From Clostridia bacterium (GTDB taxonomy: Bacteria > Bacillota > Clostridia > RUG12999), in NCBI GenBank assembly GCA_022801925.1, contig JAAWTG010000030.1:1-34854 (forward strand): 34,854 nucleotides of DNA, read 5' to 3'. Numbering within the stretch: position 1 is the first letter of the stretch; each line of letters opens with the position of its first letter. Made by a program: the position numbers and the translations under genes. Under the pieces are notes generated by a model. It was not told the DNA's origin. It worked only from the letters and a program-made list of their open reading frames with translations, and did not search any database. Positions 6,795 through 14,663 of this stretch are shown here, one piece after another.

Positions 6795-7736
6795 TTACCG
6801 CAACAGTCCGCTGTCAAACTCGCCAAATCCACCATAACCGCCATAACCGCCTGATGCACTGCCGATAACGTCTTGGATTTCCATGATCACACCGGTGACG
6901 TACAGCGCAAGCAGCAGTCCGATTGCCGCCAGCGCATAAAACAAACAGTACAGCGTTTTACTGTATCTGATATCAAGCGACTGCGTAAACGCAACATACA
7001 GCAACACCAACGCAATACCATGTACACACAGATAAAAACAAAGACCGAATCCCGGCGCAATCAAAGTGATTAGGAAAGAAATCAGCGTAATTGCCGCCGT
7101 TCCAATACAGGACACGCCGACCGCGCCCATCACGCTTTTAAACGACGCCCTGCTGCGCATTGCTTTTGCAAAGACAAATGTCAAGGCGCTAAGCGCCGCC
7201 GTCCAGATAATGTTTAATAACGTGCTCTGCAGCCATAGTCCCCCGACAGAAAAATCAAACATCTGCATGACGGAAGGTCCCACCAGCTTTTTCAGCAGCA
7301 GCGGCATACCGACTGCCGGCAATAGCCCCGCCAGAACAGCGTTAATGATCCAAAACAAAACGCCCGCCGCCGCATCTTTCTTTTCCGACGCAATGCGCAT
7401 AATCTGCACCGGATTAGCAAAAAAGCGCGTTAAAATCACCCAACATCGTTTCACATAATTTCCAAATGCACCGCTCTCCTTTTGGGGAATCATATAGGAC
7501 TGCGGGCGAATTTGAACTGCCGTTTGCGGCGGCATCTCCGTTTTTTCCGCTTCCTCCGGCAACCGTCCGTCATATGCCTGCTGAATGTTGACTTGAACGG
7601 ATTCCTCCTGCGACTGCGCTGCCTCGTCGGGCTGCACGGTCTCCGGCATTGCTTCTTCCGGTTCTATTTTCATTTGACAATCACACGTTTTTCCTTCTTC
7701 AAGCGGTTTCCCACAAAACACACAAAATTTATCCAT
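6795..7736 (-). CDS. Zinc-ribbon polytopic membrane protein, unknown function
   Basis: 313 residues from ATG 7736 (MDKFCVFCGKPL); GGGAG lies upstream. Residues 4-20 hold CVFCGKPLEEGKTCDC, a four-cysteine zinc ribbon. An acidic, Gln/Pro-rich linker of about 70 residues follows. About six hydrophobic segments from residue 120 on (GVLFWIINAVLAGLLPAVG; a Yip1-like arrangement) form the membrane part. The C-terminus is GGYGGYGGFGEFDSG, a flexible glycine-tyrosine tail. Similar zinc-ribbon plus Yip1/DUF-type proteins occur in Firmicutes, with no defined role. Its promoter (7839-7867) is divergent from that of the stalk-domain gene. An ATG 12 codons upstream is possible but less well placed. Confidence 0.65.
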   Translation of the reverse strand: MDKFCVFCGKPLEEGKTCDCQMKIEPEEAMPETVQPDEAAQSQEESVQVNIQQAYDGRLPEEAEKTEMPPQTAVQIRPQSYMIPQKESGAFGNYVKRCWVILTRFFANPVQIMRIASEKKDAAAGVLFWIINAVLAGLLPAVGMPLLLKKLVGPSVMQMFDFSVGGLWLQSTLLNIIWTAALSALTFVFAKAMRSRASFKSVMGAVGVSCIGTAAITLISFLITLIAPGFGLCFYLCVHGIALVLLYVAFTQSLDIRYSKTLYCLFYALAAIGLLLALYVTGVIMEIQDVIGSASGGYGGYGGFGEFDSGLLR

Positions 7737-7838
7737 TTCTTCTCCCATCCTTTCCACCGCGCAGCAAACCACCAGTTCGCCGCTTTTCTATTTCTTTTGT
7801 CTTTTTACCCGAATCGTTTCCTGCTTTTTCTATTTCAA

Positions 7839-7867
7839 ATTATATCGGATTTTACGCCATATGTCAA
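7839..7867 (-). promoter_or_regulatory. Sigma-A promoter of the zinc-ribbon membrane gene
   Basis: Minus strand TTGACA (7862-7867), 17 bp, TATAAT (7839-7844): a consensus match. Confidence 0.85.
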
Positions 7868-7884
7868 CCACCGGCTTTTGCAGA

Positions 7885-7913
7885 TTGACTTTTCTCACCC
7901 CTCGTGTTACAAT
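7885..7913 (+). promoter_or_regulatory. Sigma-A promoter of the stalk-domain gene
   Basis: TTGACT (7885-7890), 17 bp, TACAAT (7908-7913). It lies 17 bp from the divergent promoter's -35. Confidence 0.8.
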
Positions 7914-7978
7914 ATCTTATAGAAACTATCGATTCCCTTGAGGGAGAATATTTACAACAGATGAGGGAGGGTCCTACT

Positions 7979-9082
7979 ATGTATCACAAAAAACTACCGG
8001 CAATTCTCTGCGCCGCCGCGCTGTTTGTCAGTCCAATACCGGCGTTAGCGCAGGACATTCAAGTGCTTCTGGACGGCAACCCCATTGTCTTTGACGTTGC
8101 GCCCGCAACTGTGAACGACCGTACTTTTGTGCCGCTGCGCGCGATTGGCGAAGCGCTGGGCGCTGTCGTTGACTGGAGCGAAGAAGAACAAAAAGTGACC
8201 ATGACGCGGGAGGGCGTTACAAATGAACTGGTGATTGGTTCGCTGACGGCACGCCGCACAGATACGGACGGTACGAAAGAAATCACGCTGGACGCCGCGC
8301 CGTTTACCGCGAACGACCGCACGTTGGTACCCGTCCGCTATATTGCGGAAAGCTTTGATATGAAAGTGACCTGGACGGAGGAAACGCAAACCGTCTCCAT
8401 CACACTACCCGCGGCGGAACAAACGCCTGCAGCAGTTCCTTCCGGAAAAAAAGCAATTGATTTTTCAGGCGATATAGATGACGCACGTAAAGTTCTGCAC
8501 CACGAAATCCGTTATGCCTTTGAGCAGAGTTCTCTTCCGCAGACATTACTGGGCGATTCGGATACGGTGATTGATTTGCTGGAAAACAATCCTGAACAAC
8601 TCAAGCAAGGTATCAAAAATGTATGGGTCGATACCGTGGACTTTTATCTGCTCCAACTAATAGAGAACGCAGAAGAAGAATATGTCATTAACAGCAACGA
8701 AGATCTGATTCATCTTTTGGATAAATTCAGCAGTGATCTCACGCTTGGGGCAGATGATGTTTTCACCGTCAGCATAGAAACGCTTTCTGACGGTACGCCG
8801 GTCGTTTTGCTGGACTTGGCAGACATTGGGACAGATTCTCTGGATATTTCCTGTTCCTATCTCGCACTTACCTACCAAAAAGACAAAGGGCTGCGCTATT
8901 TTACGTTGGAAACCGACCCGCTTGTCTCAACATTGGCTGTTTGCGAAGTGACAACGGATTCCCACAAGCTGTATTCCTATATCAACAACAGCAAAGACCT
9001 GTTTTTAAAAACTGTGGAAACCATTTTGACGCAGGAACTCGCGCCGAGTGCAGCGATAAATTTTCCTGAATCTGCTGAATAA
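7979..9082 (+). CDS. Secreted protein with copper-amine-oxidase N-terminal (stalk) domain
   Basis: 367 residues from ATG 7979; GGGAGGG at 7965-7971 sets the start. Residues 1-24 are a signal peptide (cleavage likely after ALA). Residues about 27-150 contain two copies of the CuAO_N/stalk motif: NDRTFVPLRAIGEALGAVVDW and NDRTLVPVRYIAESFDMKVTW, both followed by a TV(S/T)I strand. In Clostridia this domain is a surface or wall module and does not imply amine oxidase activity; no oxidase domain is present. The C-terminal 210 residues are not recognised: acidic, helical then beta. It lies between a good promoter and a strong terminator, so it is a single-gene unit. Two further stalk proteins occur at 30080-33296. 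Confidence 0.8.
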   Translation: MYHKKLPAILCAAALFVSPIPALAQDIQVLLDGNPIVFDVAPATVNDRTFVPLRAIGEALGAVVDWSEEEQKVTMTREGVTNELVIGSLTARRTDTDGTKEITLDAAPFTANDRTLVPVRYIAESFDMKVTWTEETQTVSITLPAAEQTPAAVPSGKKAIDFSGDIDDARKVLHHEIRYAFEQSSLPQTLLGDSDTVIDLLENNPEQLKQGIKNVWVDTVDFYLLQLIENAEEEYVINSNEDLIHLLDKFSSDLTLGADDVFTVSIETLSDGTPVVLLDLADIGTDSLDISCSYLALTYQKDKGLRYFTLETDPLVSTLAVCEVTTDSHKLYSYINNSKDLFLKTVETILTQELAPSAAINFPESAE

Positions 9083-9130
9083 AACCGTTTCTTGAAAGCA
9101 AACAAATCCGTTTTTAACATCAGTTTATAG

Positions 9131-9160
9131 AAAAAGGGAGAGCGCTACGCTCTCCCTTTT
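9131..9160. terminator. Bidirectional terminator
   Basis: AAAAAGGGAGAGCG and CGCTCTCCCTTTT form a tight stem with a 2-4 nt loop between convergent genes. Confidence 0.9.
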
Positions 9161-9180
9161 CAATTGCATTCTTACTGTTT

Positions 9181-10920
9181 TTAAGACAGTGCAATCACTC
9201 TGGCACTGTGCGGCGGCAGTTCCTCCTGCACCATCTCGCTTTTGCCAAGCGGTTCTTCCGTCCAGAAATCGTGCAGGTGAAACGGTTTTTCAAGCTGCAC
9301 CCGAACCGTTTGCGGCGCATCTTCCGCATTGAACAGAAACAAAAGGCGGTCGCCCGTCCGCGCATAGGTAAAGGTTTCATCACCAAATGCCGCAGCCTCC
9401 CCTGTATGCTGCACCAGTTTTTTCAACCGTTTTTTCGTTTCCTCCCGCAGTTCTGTCACATCATCACCTGACAAAATCATGCCGCCGCTGGCAAGCAAAA
9501 CCGCTGCATGAAACGAAAATTCCTCCGGCGACAATATTGTGCTTCCCTGACGGTTTATTTTTCCGTCCGGCCCCACGACCTGAATGTCCATGTTTTCCAG
9601 CACAGCGCAGTCAGGGTCGCTCACCCACAGTCTGCCATGCTGCCAATTGCGATAGAATTGCTGCTTGGCAAGCGAACGCACTCTATCCCAGCTTCGTTTG
9701 ATGTCGTCTGTGACACGCATACCATCTACCGTACCAATGGAAGGCCACATCGGCGCATTGCAGCCCAGCAAAAATCCGTCCTCGCCAGCGCCCTCCCGTA
9801 TGGCTTGCATACCCATTCGATATGCCTCCACGCTCGTTTTGGAGGAATCAAACCGCCGTCCAAACGGAAATGCGCCCCAAGTATTGGCGTCCAGCTTAAA
9901 ATAGCTACATCCCCACTCCTGCCGTATGGTGCGGAACACCTTCGTTAAATAGTCCCGCGCGCCCGGATGCGTTCCGTCCAGCATATACCAAGGGCCATGT
10001 CGCCACCCGCCGAACGTCACTTCATCGCTTCGCAACGGGCCGCTGCCGTCCTCCCGCTGCACAAACCATTCCGGATGCTCCCGCAGCAATCTGGAATCTT
10101 GCTCCGCAATGAACGGCGCCACCCAAATCGCCGGCTGTCCGCCTTTTTCCCGAATCATTTGGCATAAGGTCTGCACATTCGGTTTGAACTGTTCGTTTAC
10201 CTCCAGCCAGTCCCCCATAAATGCTTGATAACCGTCGTCAATTTGAATATAGGATAGCTCCGGCAATTCCCGCTGCACCGCTTCTGTATTCTCCAAAATA
10301 TTGTCTTTCGTCACCTTCGGTCCAAAACAATACCATGAGCACCATCCTGTTGGCTGCTCCGGCGGCATTTTTACACCATGGTTGTGCGCCAACCGCTCTG
10401 CCAACTGTTCCAACAGCGCATTTTTGTCTTTGCCTTGCAGCATCATAAATTCTTCCAGCAACCAAGATTCTCCCGGCGCCATGGTAAGATTCTCACAATT
10501 CAATACTGCTTTCACCTGTTTTGCATTCAGCCGAAACTCGCCGCTGAACCTGTGGCAGGAGGAAAACGCAAGAAGCAAATACCGCTTGCCATCATGCAGC
10601 AGCAGCAAATTATAGACTGTGAACAAACCTTGTTCCTGTGGCAAACGGTAGTGCACTGCATCAGAATAGCTAATCGCCTGTGGTGTGTCCGGCGTCCCTT
10701 CATATTGCGACAACATGGTATACCCTTCACCATAAAAGTGTAACCGTTGTGCGTCCTGCCAATCCCCACCGCAATATACCACTTCCTTGACGGTAACGTC
10801 CTTTCCCGAACGGTTGTGCAGCCGCAATCGGTAAAAATCTCCATCTCTTTCTATCTCTATCTGAACATCTCCGTCCGCTGTTACAGACGGCTGCATGTGA
10901 TTACATAGCCATGGTTCCAT
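9181..10920 (-). CDS. GH36-type alpha-galactosidase
   Basis: 579 residues; ATG 10920 follows GAGAGGA. It hydrolyses terminal alpha-linked galactose (some GH36 members take alpha-N-acetylgalactosamine). Residues about 1-185 form the N-terminal beta-domain. The (beta/alpha)8 barrel starts at PTGWCSWYCFG (190-200), and SYIQIDDGYQ (223-232) follows. FKLDAN carries the likely nucleophile D344, and RVTDDI the likely acid/base D405 or D406. A small beta domain closes the protein. No signal peptide is visible, so it acts in the cytoplasm on imported oligosaccharides. It lies 24 bp downstream of the GH29 fucosidase, in the same operon. That pairing would suit fucosylated alpha-galactosides such as blood-group-B-type glycans, but raffinose-type sugars are equally possible. 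Confidence 0.85.
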   Translation of the reverse strand: MEPWLCNHMQPSVTADGDVQIEIERDGDFYRLRLHNRSGKDVTVKEVVYCGGDWQDAQRLHFYGEGYTMLSQYEGTPDTPQAISYSDAVHYRLPQEQGLFTVYNLLLLHDGKRYLLLAFSSCHRFSGEFRLNAKQVKAVLNCENLTMAPGESWLLEEFMMLQGKDKNALLEQLAERLAHNHGVKMPPEQPTGWCSWYCFGPKVTKDNILENTEAVQRELPELSYIQIDDGYQAFMGDWLEVNEQFKPNVQTLCQMIREKGGQPAIWVAPFIAEQDSRLLREHPEWFVQREDGSGPLRSDEVTFGGWRHGPWYMLDGTHPGARDYLTKVFRTIRQEWGCSYFKLDANTWGAFPFGRRFDSSKTSVEAYRMGMQAIREGAGEDGFLLGCNAPMWPSIGTVDGMRVTDDIKRSWDRVRSLAKQQFYRNWQHGRLWVSDPDCAVLENMDIQVVGPDGKINRQGSTILSPEEFSFHAAVLLASGGMILSGDDVTELREETKKRLKKLVQHTGEAAAFGDETFTYARTGDRLLFLFNAEDAPQTVRVQLEKPFHLHDFWTEEPLGKSEMVQEELPPHSARVIALS

Positions 10921-10944
10921 TTTGTTTTTTCCTCTCCCACTTAC

Positions 10945-12285
10945 TTAGTTTTCTCCAACAGAATTTTCCTGTCCGTCTAATTCCACCAAATCAATCGGCC
11001 CTTCCAGCTCCACTTTCAACACCGTGCATACATCATCTAAATCGTCTTCCTGCGTTTCAATCCAAATGCAGCCTGGCATATTCACCCAACTCGCGCCGCC
11101 CGTGACGCTCCAGGACAGTTCCCGCCCGTTTTTTAAGGCGGTGACGCGGCGGATATTGTTGCGGATACCGTTCATCATGACCTGACGGTGCGGCTTGTCA
11201 TAAACAAACAAATACAACGTCTGTTTGTCCGCCGACAGCGTTGTTCCGCCCGCAAAATACTCTGTTCCAATTCCTTTTTCAGGTTCATAAATCGCTTCTT
11301 CATATTGGTGTGTCCAGCGTCCCAGCGCTTTCATCTGCGCTTCCACCTCCGGCGGAATGGTGCCCTCCGGATCCGGCCCGACAGAAATCAACATATTACC
11401 GCCTTTGGAAATACACTCTACAAACATTCGCACAATCTGGCGGATATCTTTGAAATGATGGTCGTTTGGCTGATATCCCCAAGAATCGTTAAAGGTAGTA
11501 CACAATTCCCACGGCTCCTCCGGTGCGCGCAAGGGAATATATAACTCCGGTGTGAAATAGTCGCCCGCTCCCACCAGCCGTCCGTTGATGACTGTTTGCG
11601 GACTGATGGAATAAATCATTTCCCGCACCTGCTGCACTTCCCATGAATAGCCTTCCCGCGCGAGCATGACGTCGAACCACAGCAAATCCACACCGCCATA
11701 GTTCTCCAGCAGTTCTTTGATTTCACCGCGATACCGTTCCATGAACCGCTGCCACGCCGCTGTTTTTTCCGGCGTCACCACCGGATTTTTTTTGGAAGCA
11801 GCAATAACTTCCTGCCATCTCGCGCCGAAATCTGTTTTTTCTTTGCGCATTTCTATAATCTCGTCCGTGCTTTTGTCCAAAATGACCTGCATGTTATCCA
11901 AATCAGCCCAGTCGGTATTGGTAAAATAAATCCCTGTTTTGATTCCTTGTTCTTTCAGCGCCTTGCAATAAGGTGCAATCAAGTCCCGCCCCGCCGGTGT
12001 TTTTTTCACCGTGTTGAGGTCTGTATATTTCGTGTCAAACAGCGCCACACCGTCATGATGTTTGCTTGTCAAAACCGCATAACGCGCACCTGCTTCTCGA
12101 AACAGTGCCGCCCATTTCTGTGGGTCAAATTTGCTTGCTGTGAAGCCCTCCAACTGTTTCATATAGTCCTCATAAGAAATATCGCCCCGCCCAAACGACC
12201 AGGATTCTGCAATGCCGTTTACTGCATAAATGCCCCAATGAATAAATATTCCCAGTTTTGCTTTTCCGAACCAATCTTGTATCAT
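10945..12285 (-). CDS. GH29 alpha-L-fucosidase
   Basis: 446 residues from ATG 12285, fixed by AAGGAGGT at 12292-12299. GH29 retaining fucosidases release L-fucose from alpha-1,2/3/4 or alpha-1,6 linkages. LGIFIHWGIYAVNGIAESW (11-29) is the conserved barrel entry. AVLTSKHHDGVALFDTK (70-86) holds the substrate-binding His pair. VDLLWFDVM carries the expected nucleophile D205. A C-terminal beta domain follows from about 330. There is no signal peptide, so it is intracellular. First gene of an operon with the alpha-galactosidase and divergent from an AraC regulator, which probably controls it. The acid/base residue cannot be placed from sequence alone in this family, and linkage preference is unknown. 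Confidence 0.9.
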   Translation of the reverse strand: MIQDWFGKAKLGIFIHWGIYAVNGIAESWSFGRGDISYEDYMKQLEGFTASKFDPQKWAALFREAGARYAVLTSKHHDGVALFDTKYTDLNTVKKTPAGRDLIAPYCKALKEQGIKTGIYFTNTDWADLDNMQVILDKSTDEIIEMRKEKTDFGARWQEVIAASKKNPVVTPEKTAAWQRFMERYRGEIKELLENYGGVDLLWFDVMLAREGYSWEVQQVREMIYSISPQTVINGRLVGAGDYFTPELYIPLRAPEEPWELCTTFNDSWGYQPNDHHFKDIRQIVRMFVECISKGGNMLISVGPDPEGTIPPEVEAQMKALGRWTHQYEEAIYEPEKGIGTEYFAGGTTLSADKQTLYLFVYDKPHRQVMMNGIRNNIRRVTALKNGRELSWSVTGGASWVNMPGCIWIETQEDDLDDVCTVLKVELEGPIDLVELDGQENSVGEN

Positions 12286-12313
12286 AGCAGATACCTCCTT
12301 TTCCGTTTCTTCC

Positions 12314-12342
12314 ATTATAACAATTTTCTACATAAAAAAAAG
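12314..12342 (-). promoter_or_regulatory. Candidate promoter of the fucosidase-galactosidase operon
   Basis: Minus strand TATAAT at 12314-12319, but the position 17 bp upstream reads CTTTTT, a poor -35. A good -10 with a weak -35 suits an activator-dependent promoter, consistent with the adjacent AraC regulator. Confidence 0.4.
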
Positions 12343-12357
12343 GGACGGTTTTGCTTA

Positions 12358-12373
12358 AAAATCGTATGATTTT
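12358..12373. promoter_or_regulatory. Palindromic candidate operator
   Basis: AAAATC-GTAT-GATTTT, a perfect 16-bp inverted repeat between the two divergent promoters. It could be a regulator site; AraC proteins usually bind direct repeats, so this is tentative. Confidence 0.3.
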
Positions 12374-12385
12374 GTCCTGTTTATC

Positions 12386-12414
12386 TTGCATTTATGCTCG
12401 AAATTCACTATAAT
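12386..12414 (+). promoter_or_regulatory. Sigma-A promoter of the araC-type gene
   Basis: TTGCAT (12386-12391), 17 bp, TATAAT (12409-12414). The leader to ATG 12471 is about 50 nt. Confidence 0.75.
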
Positions 12415-12470
12415 AAAAAAAGAGCTTTTCTGCGCCGGTTTCAGCCATTGCAGGACAGGAGGGATTTATT

Positions 12471-13262
12471 ATGTCAGAAGCTTGGGACGGCAACATATTT
12501 TTCATTCTGGGCTGCTGCGGCAGTGTTCAGACGCGTCCTGATTTTAATGTCCAGCGGGGAGGACAGTATCCCTACTGTCTGATTCATTATGTCCATTCCG
12601 GAACCATGTATATTGACTACAAAGGAGAACTCTACAGCGTTCATGCCGGCGAAAGTTTTTTACTCCCTGCCTATAGCACGCACCGATATTATACCCGTCA
12701 TCCGGCGCATGTGACTTGGGCGGAATTCTACGGCGTCAACAGTCAAAATGTTTTTGAAAATGCAATTGCGCAAAACGGTCCTGTCATAAATTCGCAAGCC
12801 AGCACACCTTTGCTGCAAGATTTGGAAGCTTTGTTGCAGGTGAATAAAGACCCTTACCGCACCTCTCTCACGCTCTTTCGGCTTTTAATGAATCTCATGG
12901 AAACCATCCAGCTTCGCCCTGCCACAAAAACCGCTCTGCAAGACGCCATTCAATATATTCAGACGCATTTGACAGAAAAATTGGATACAGAAACCTTGGC
13001 GGGGTTATGCGGCTATTCCAACTCCTATTTTTCCCGTCTGTTCCACCGCACTTATGGCATGACTGTCTCTCAATATATCTTGCAGCAACGACTAGAATGT
13101 GCAAAACGTTTGCTGGAACAACCGGAACAAAGTATTGCACAAATCGCTGAAGCAGCCGGATTCAGCGACAGCAGTCATTTTATCAAACTGTTCCGTAAAA
13201 CCTATGGTGAAACGCCAAATGTTTTCCGCCGCCATCTTTCCATGTATTTGGGACAGTCTTGA
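12471..13262 (+). CDS. AraC-family transcriptional regulator (cupin sensor)
   Basis: 263 residues; AGGAGGG at 12457-12463 sets ATG 12471. The N-terminal half is an AraC-type cupin (HYVHSGTMYIDYKGELYSVHAGESFLLPAYSTHRYY), which normally binds a sugar effector. The C-terminal 100 residues carry two helix-turn-helix motifs: LDTETLAGLCGYSNSYFSRLFHRTYG and QSIAQIAEAAGFSDSSHFIKLFRKTYG, the classic AraC/XylS signature with P-x-x-FRR after it. It is divergent from the GH29/GH36 operon with 185 bp between starts, so it is the likely local activator responding to a released sugar; which sugar is unknown. A terminator follows at 13301. Confidence 0.92.
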   Translation: MSEAWDGNIFFILGCCGSVQTRPDFNVQRGGQYPYCLIHYVHSGTMYIDYKGELYSVHAGESFLLPAYSTHRYYTRHPAHVTWAEFYGVNSQNVFENAIAQNGPVINSQASTPLLQDLEALLQVNKDPYRTSLTLFRLLMNLMETIQLRPATKTALQDAIQYIQTHLTEKLDTETLAGLCGYSNSYFSRLFHRTYGMTVSQYILQQRLECAKRLLEQPEQSIAQIAEAAGFSDSSHFIKLFRKTYGETPNVFRRHLSMYLGQS

Positions 13263-13300
13263 TAGAATCAAAAATACGAACAATATTTCTGCAGAATCAC

Positions 13301-13335
13301 AAAGGTGGCTGTTCAAATTTCTCAGCCGCCTTTTT
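13301..13335 (+). terminator. Rho-independent terminator after araC-type gene
   Basis: AAAGGTGGCTG and CAGCCGCCTTTTT form an 8-pair stem (one G-U) followed by T5. Confidence 0.8.
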
Positions 13336-13362
13336 ATATAAAACTCATTTCATTTGTGCGCA

Positions 13363-13746
13363 CTAAGATGAACTCTTATTTAACTGTATTGGACTGATAG
13401 ATTTATTTTTTTCTAGCCCGCAAGACTTAACATAAGCCTTAATAAATTCCGAAGCATATTGATACTGTTCATATGTCATTTGTTTTAAGTATTTATGTAA
13501 CTGCGTTTCTTCATTACCTGTTCTTATACCAAATAATAAATAATCTGCCTCAATCTCAAGTACCTTGCACACATCTATTAATTTAGAAATCGACAAACCG
13601 CTAATACCACGTTCAATATTGCTTACCTGTTGTCCGCTGCAAATCTCAGCTTTTTCCGCAAAAATCTCTTGTGTCATATTCTTTTTTAATCGCAATTCTT
13701 TTATCCTTGCCCCAATTGCAATATTGGTATCATCTATCCTTTTCAT
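13363..13746 (-). CDS. XRE-family HTH transcriptional regulator
   Basis: 127 residues from ATG 13746, with GAGGGG upstream. Residues about 8-65 are a Cro/C1-type helix-turn-helix: IGARIKELRLKKNMTQEIFAEKAEI, then QQVSNIERGISGLSISKLIDVCKVLEIEADYLLFG. The remaining 60 residues (helical, LHKYLKQMTYEQYQYASEFIKAYV) probably dimerise. It is AT-richer than its neighbours. It is divergent from the TM2 gene with 184 bp between; an inverted repeat at 13888-13904 may be its operator. There are no phage genes near, so it need not be of phage origin. Target genes unknown. Confidence 0.88.
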   Translation of the reverse strand: MKRIDDTNIAIGARIKELRLKKNMTQEIFAEKAEICSGQQVSNIERGISGLSISKLIDVCKVLEIEADYLLFGIRTGNEETQLHKYLKQMTYEQYQYASEFIKAYVKSCGLEKNKSISPIQLNKSSS

Positions 13747-13887
13747 GCTTTCCCCTCTTTCCATCTCTCTGATTCATTCTAAAGCCAACACGCTTCTTCA
13801 TTGTAATCAAGTATAAATGTCACCTATAGAAGTTCTACATTATGTCTTCCTTCTACACATTATTATATCAGGATATCATTCAAATAG

Positions 13888-13904
13888 GACATTTACTAGA
13901 TGTC
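13888..13904. promoter_or_regulatory. Inverted repeat in the XRE/TM2 divergent region
   Basis: GACAT-N7-ATGTC, 27 bp before the TM2 start. Further ATGTC copies lie near 13818 and 13843. Candidate operator for the XRE regulator; not tested. Confidence 0.35.
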
Positions 13905-13930
13905 AAACATGTTTTGAGGTGGTAAAAAAA

Positions 13931-14278
13931 ATGGAGCAACAACTGGTAGATCAATATATCATGACACATCGAACCTATTTCCCGACTGAAAAAGTAACAT
14001 ATTTAAAAGATAAATTAATCGCTGCCGATGAACAAAAATTTTCGTCTGTTCTTGCCGCGAAACTGAAAAATCCGATTAAACTACTGCTCGTTTCTCTTTT
14101 TCTGGGGACATTTGGCGTTGACCGATTTATGATTGGAGATACCAAAATGGGCATACTCAAGCTTTCCACTGCCGGCGTCTGCGGCACCTTGACAATTATA
14201 GACTGGTTTTCCATTTTCCATAAAACGAAAAATATAAATTTTAACCATATTATGTCGCTTCTCTGTACGAAAGTATGA
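13931..14278 (+). CDS. TM2-domain membrane protein
   Basis: 115 residues from ATG 13931, with GAGGTGG 8 nt upstream. A soluble helical N-terminus (EQQLVDQYIMTHRTYFPTEKVTYLKDKL) is followed from about residue 50 by a TM2 domain: KNPIKLLLVSLFLGTFGVDRFMIGDTKMGILKL, with the conserved D-R-F motif between two membrane segments, then TIIDWFSIFHKTKNINF. TM2 proteins are small inner-membrane proteins of unclear role in bacteria. A start 38 codons upstream was rejected: it lacks a ribosome site and reads through the likely promoter. It stands alone, facing away from the XRE regulator. Confidence 0.8.
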   Translation: MEQQLVDQYIMTHRTYFPTEKVTYLKDKLIAADEQKFSSVLAAKLKNPIKLLLVSLFLGTFGVDRFMIGDTKMGILKLSTAGVCGTLTIIDWFSIFHKTKNINFNHIMSLLCTKV

Positions 14279-14614
14279 GCAAAGGCGTTCCTTCTATTTT
14301 CTTTCTTCTGCTGAAAATTGCCGTCTGCGCTATCAGGACAATTTTTAGGTTGTATTATCCTCATTCGCCCTGCCACCTGATACGAATACAACCTAGAAAA
14401 ACTGTTTGGGCGACAGCTCTATTTCACCATTCCTTTTTTTGGTATATAACATTTCCCCAAAAGCTGTTTGTCCCCAAAAATGACTGTACGGAAACAAATC
14501 AAACGCGGAACCATTCTATGAATGGATACACTTTTGCATAGCATAATATTGTGATTCATAGTCATGAACCTCCGATAGAACGGTATTTTTTCATGCTGAA
14601 AGCGCCAACAAAAA
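14279..14614. other. Gene-free interval
   Basis: About 340 bp between the TM2 gene and the SLH terminator. Short open frames on both strands lack ribosome sites and family features. It holds one strong inverted repeat (14346-14395) and a weaker one (CTATGAAT..ATTCATAG, about 14515-14565). Confidence 0.6.
14346..14395. repeat. Long inverted repeat, 11-bp arms
   Basis: TAGGTTGTATT (14346-14356) and AATACAACCTA (14385-14395), perfect arms with a 28-nt centre, flanked by TTTT and GAAAA that extend the match. It may be a terminator of the TM2 transcript, a small structured RNA, or a scar of a small element. Confidence 0.6.
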
Positions 14615-14641
14615 ACGGACTTGTGCAAAATACAAGTCCGT
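14615..14641. terminator. Terminator of the SLH gene
   Basis: ACGGACTTGT and ACAAGTCCGT, 10 perfect pairs, loop 7 nt; on the minus strand it is followed by T6. Confidence 0.88.
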
Positions 14642-14663
14642 CTTTTCGTATGAAATTCTTTTC

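Noticed and set aside
7979-9082. Amine oxidase
   Set aside because: Only the N-terminal stalk motif is present; the catalytic quinone-forming domain is absent.
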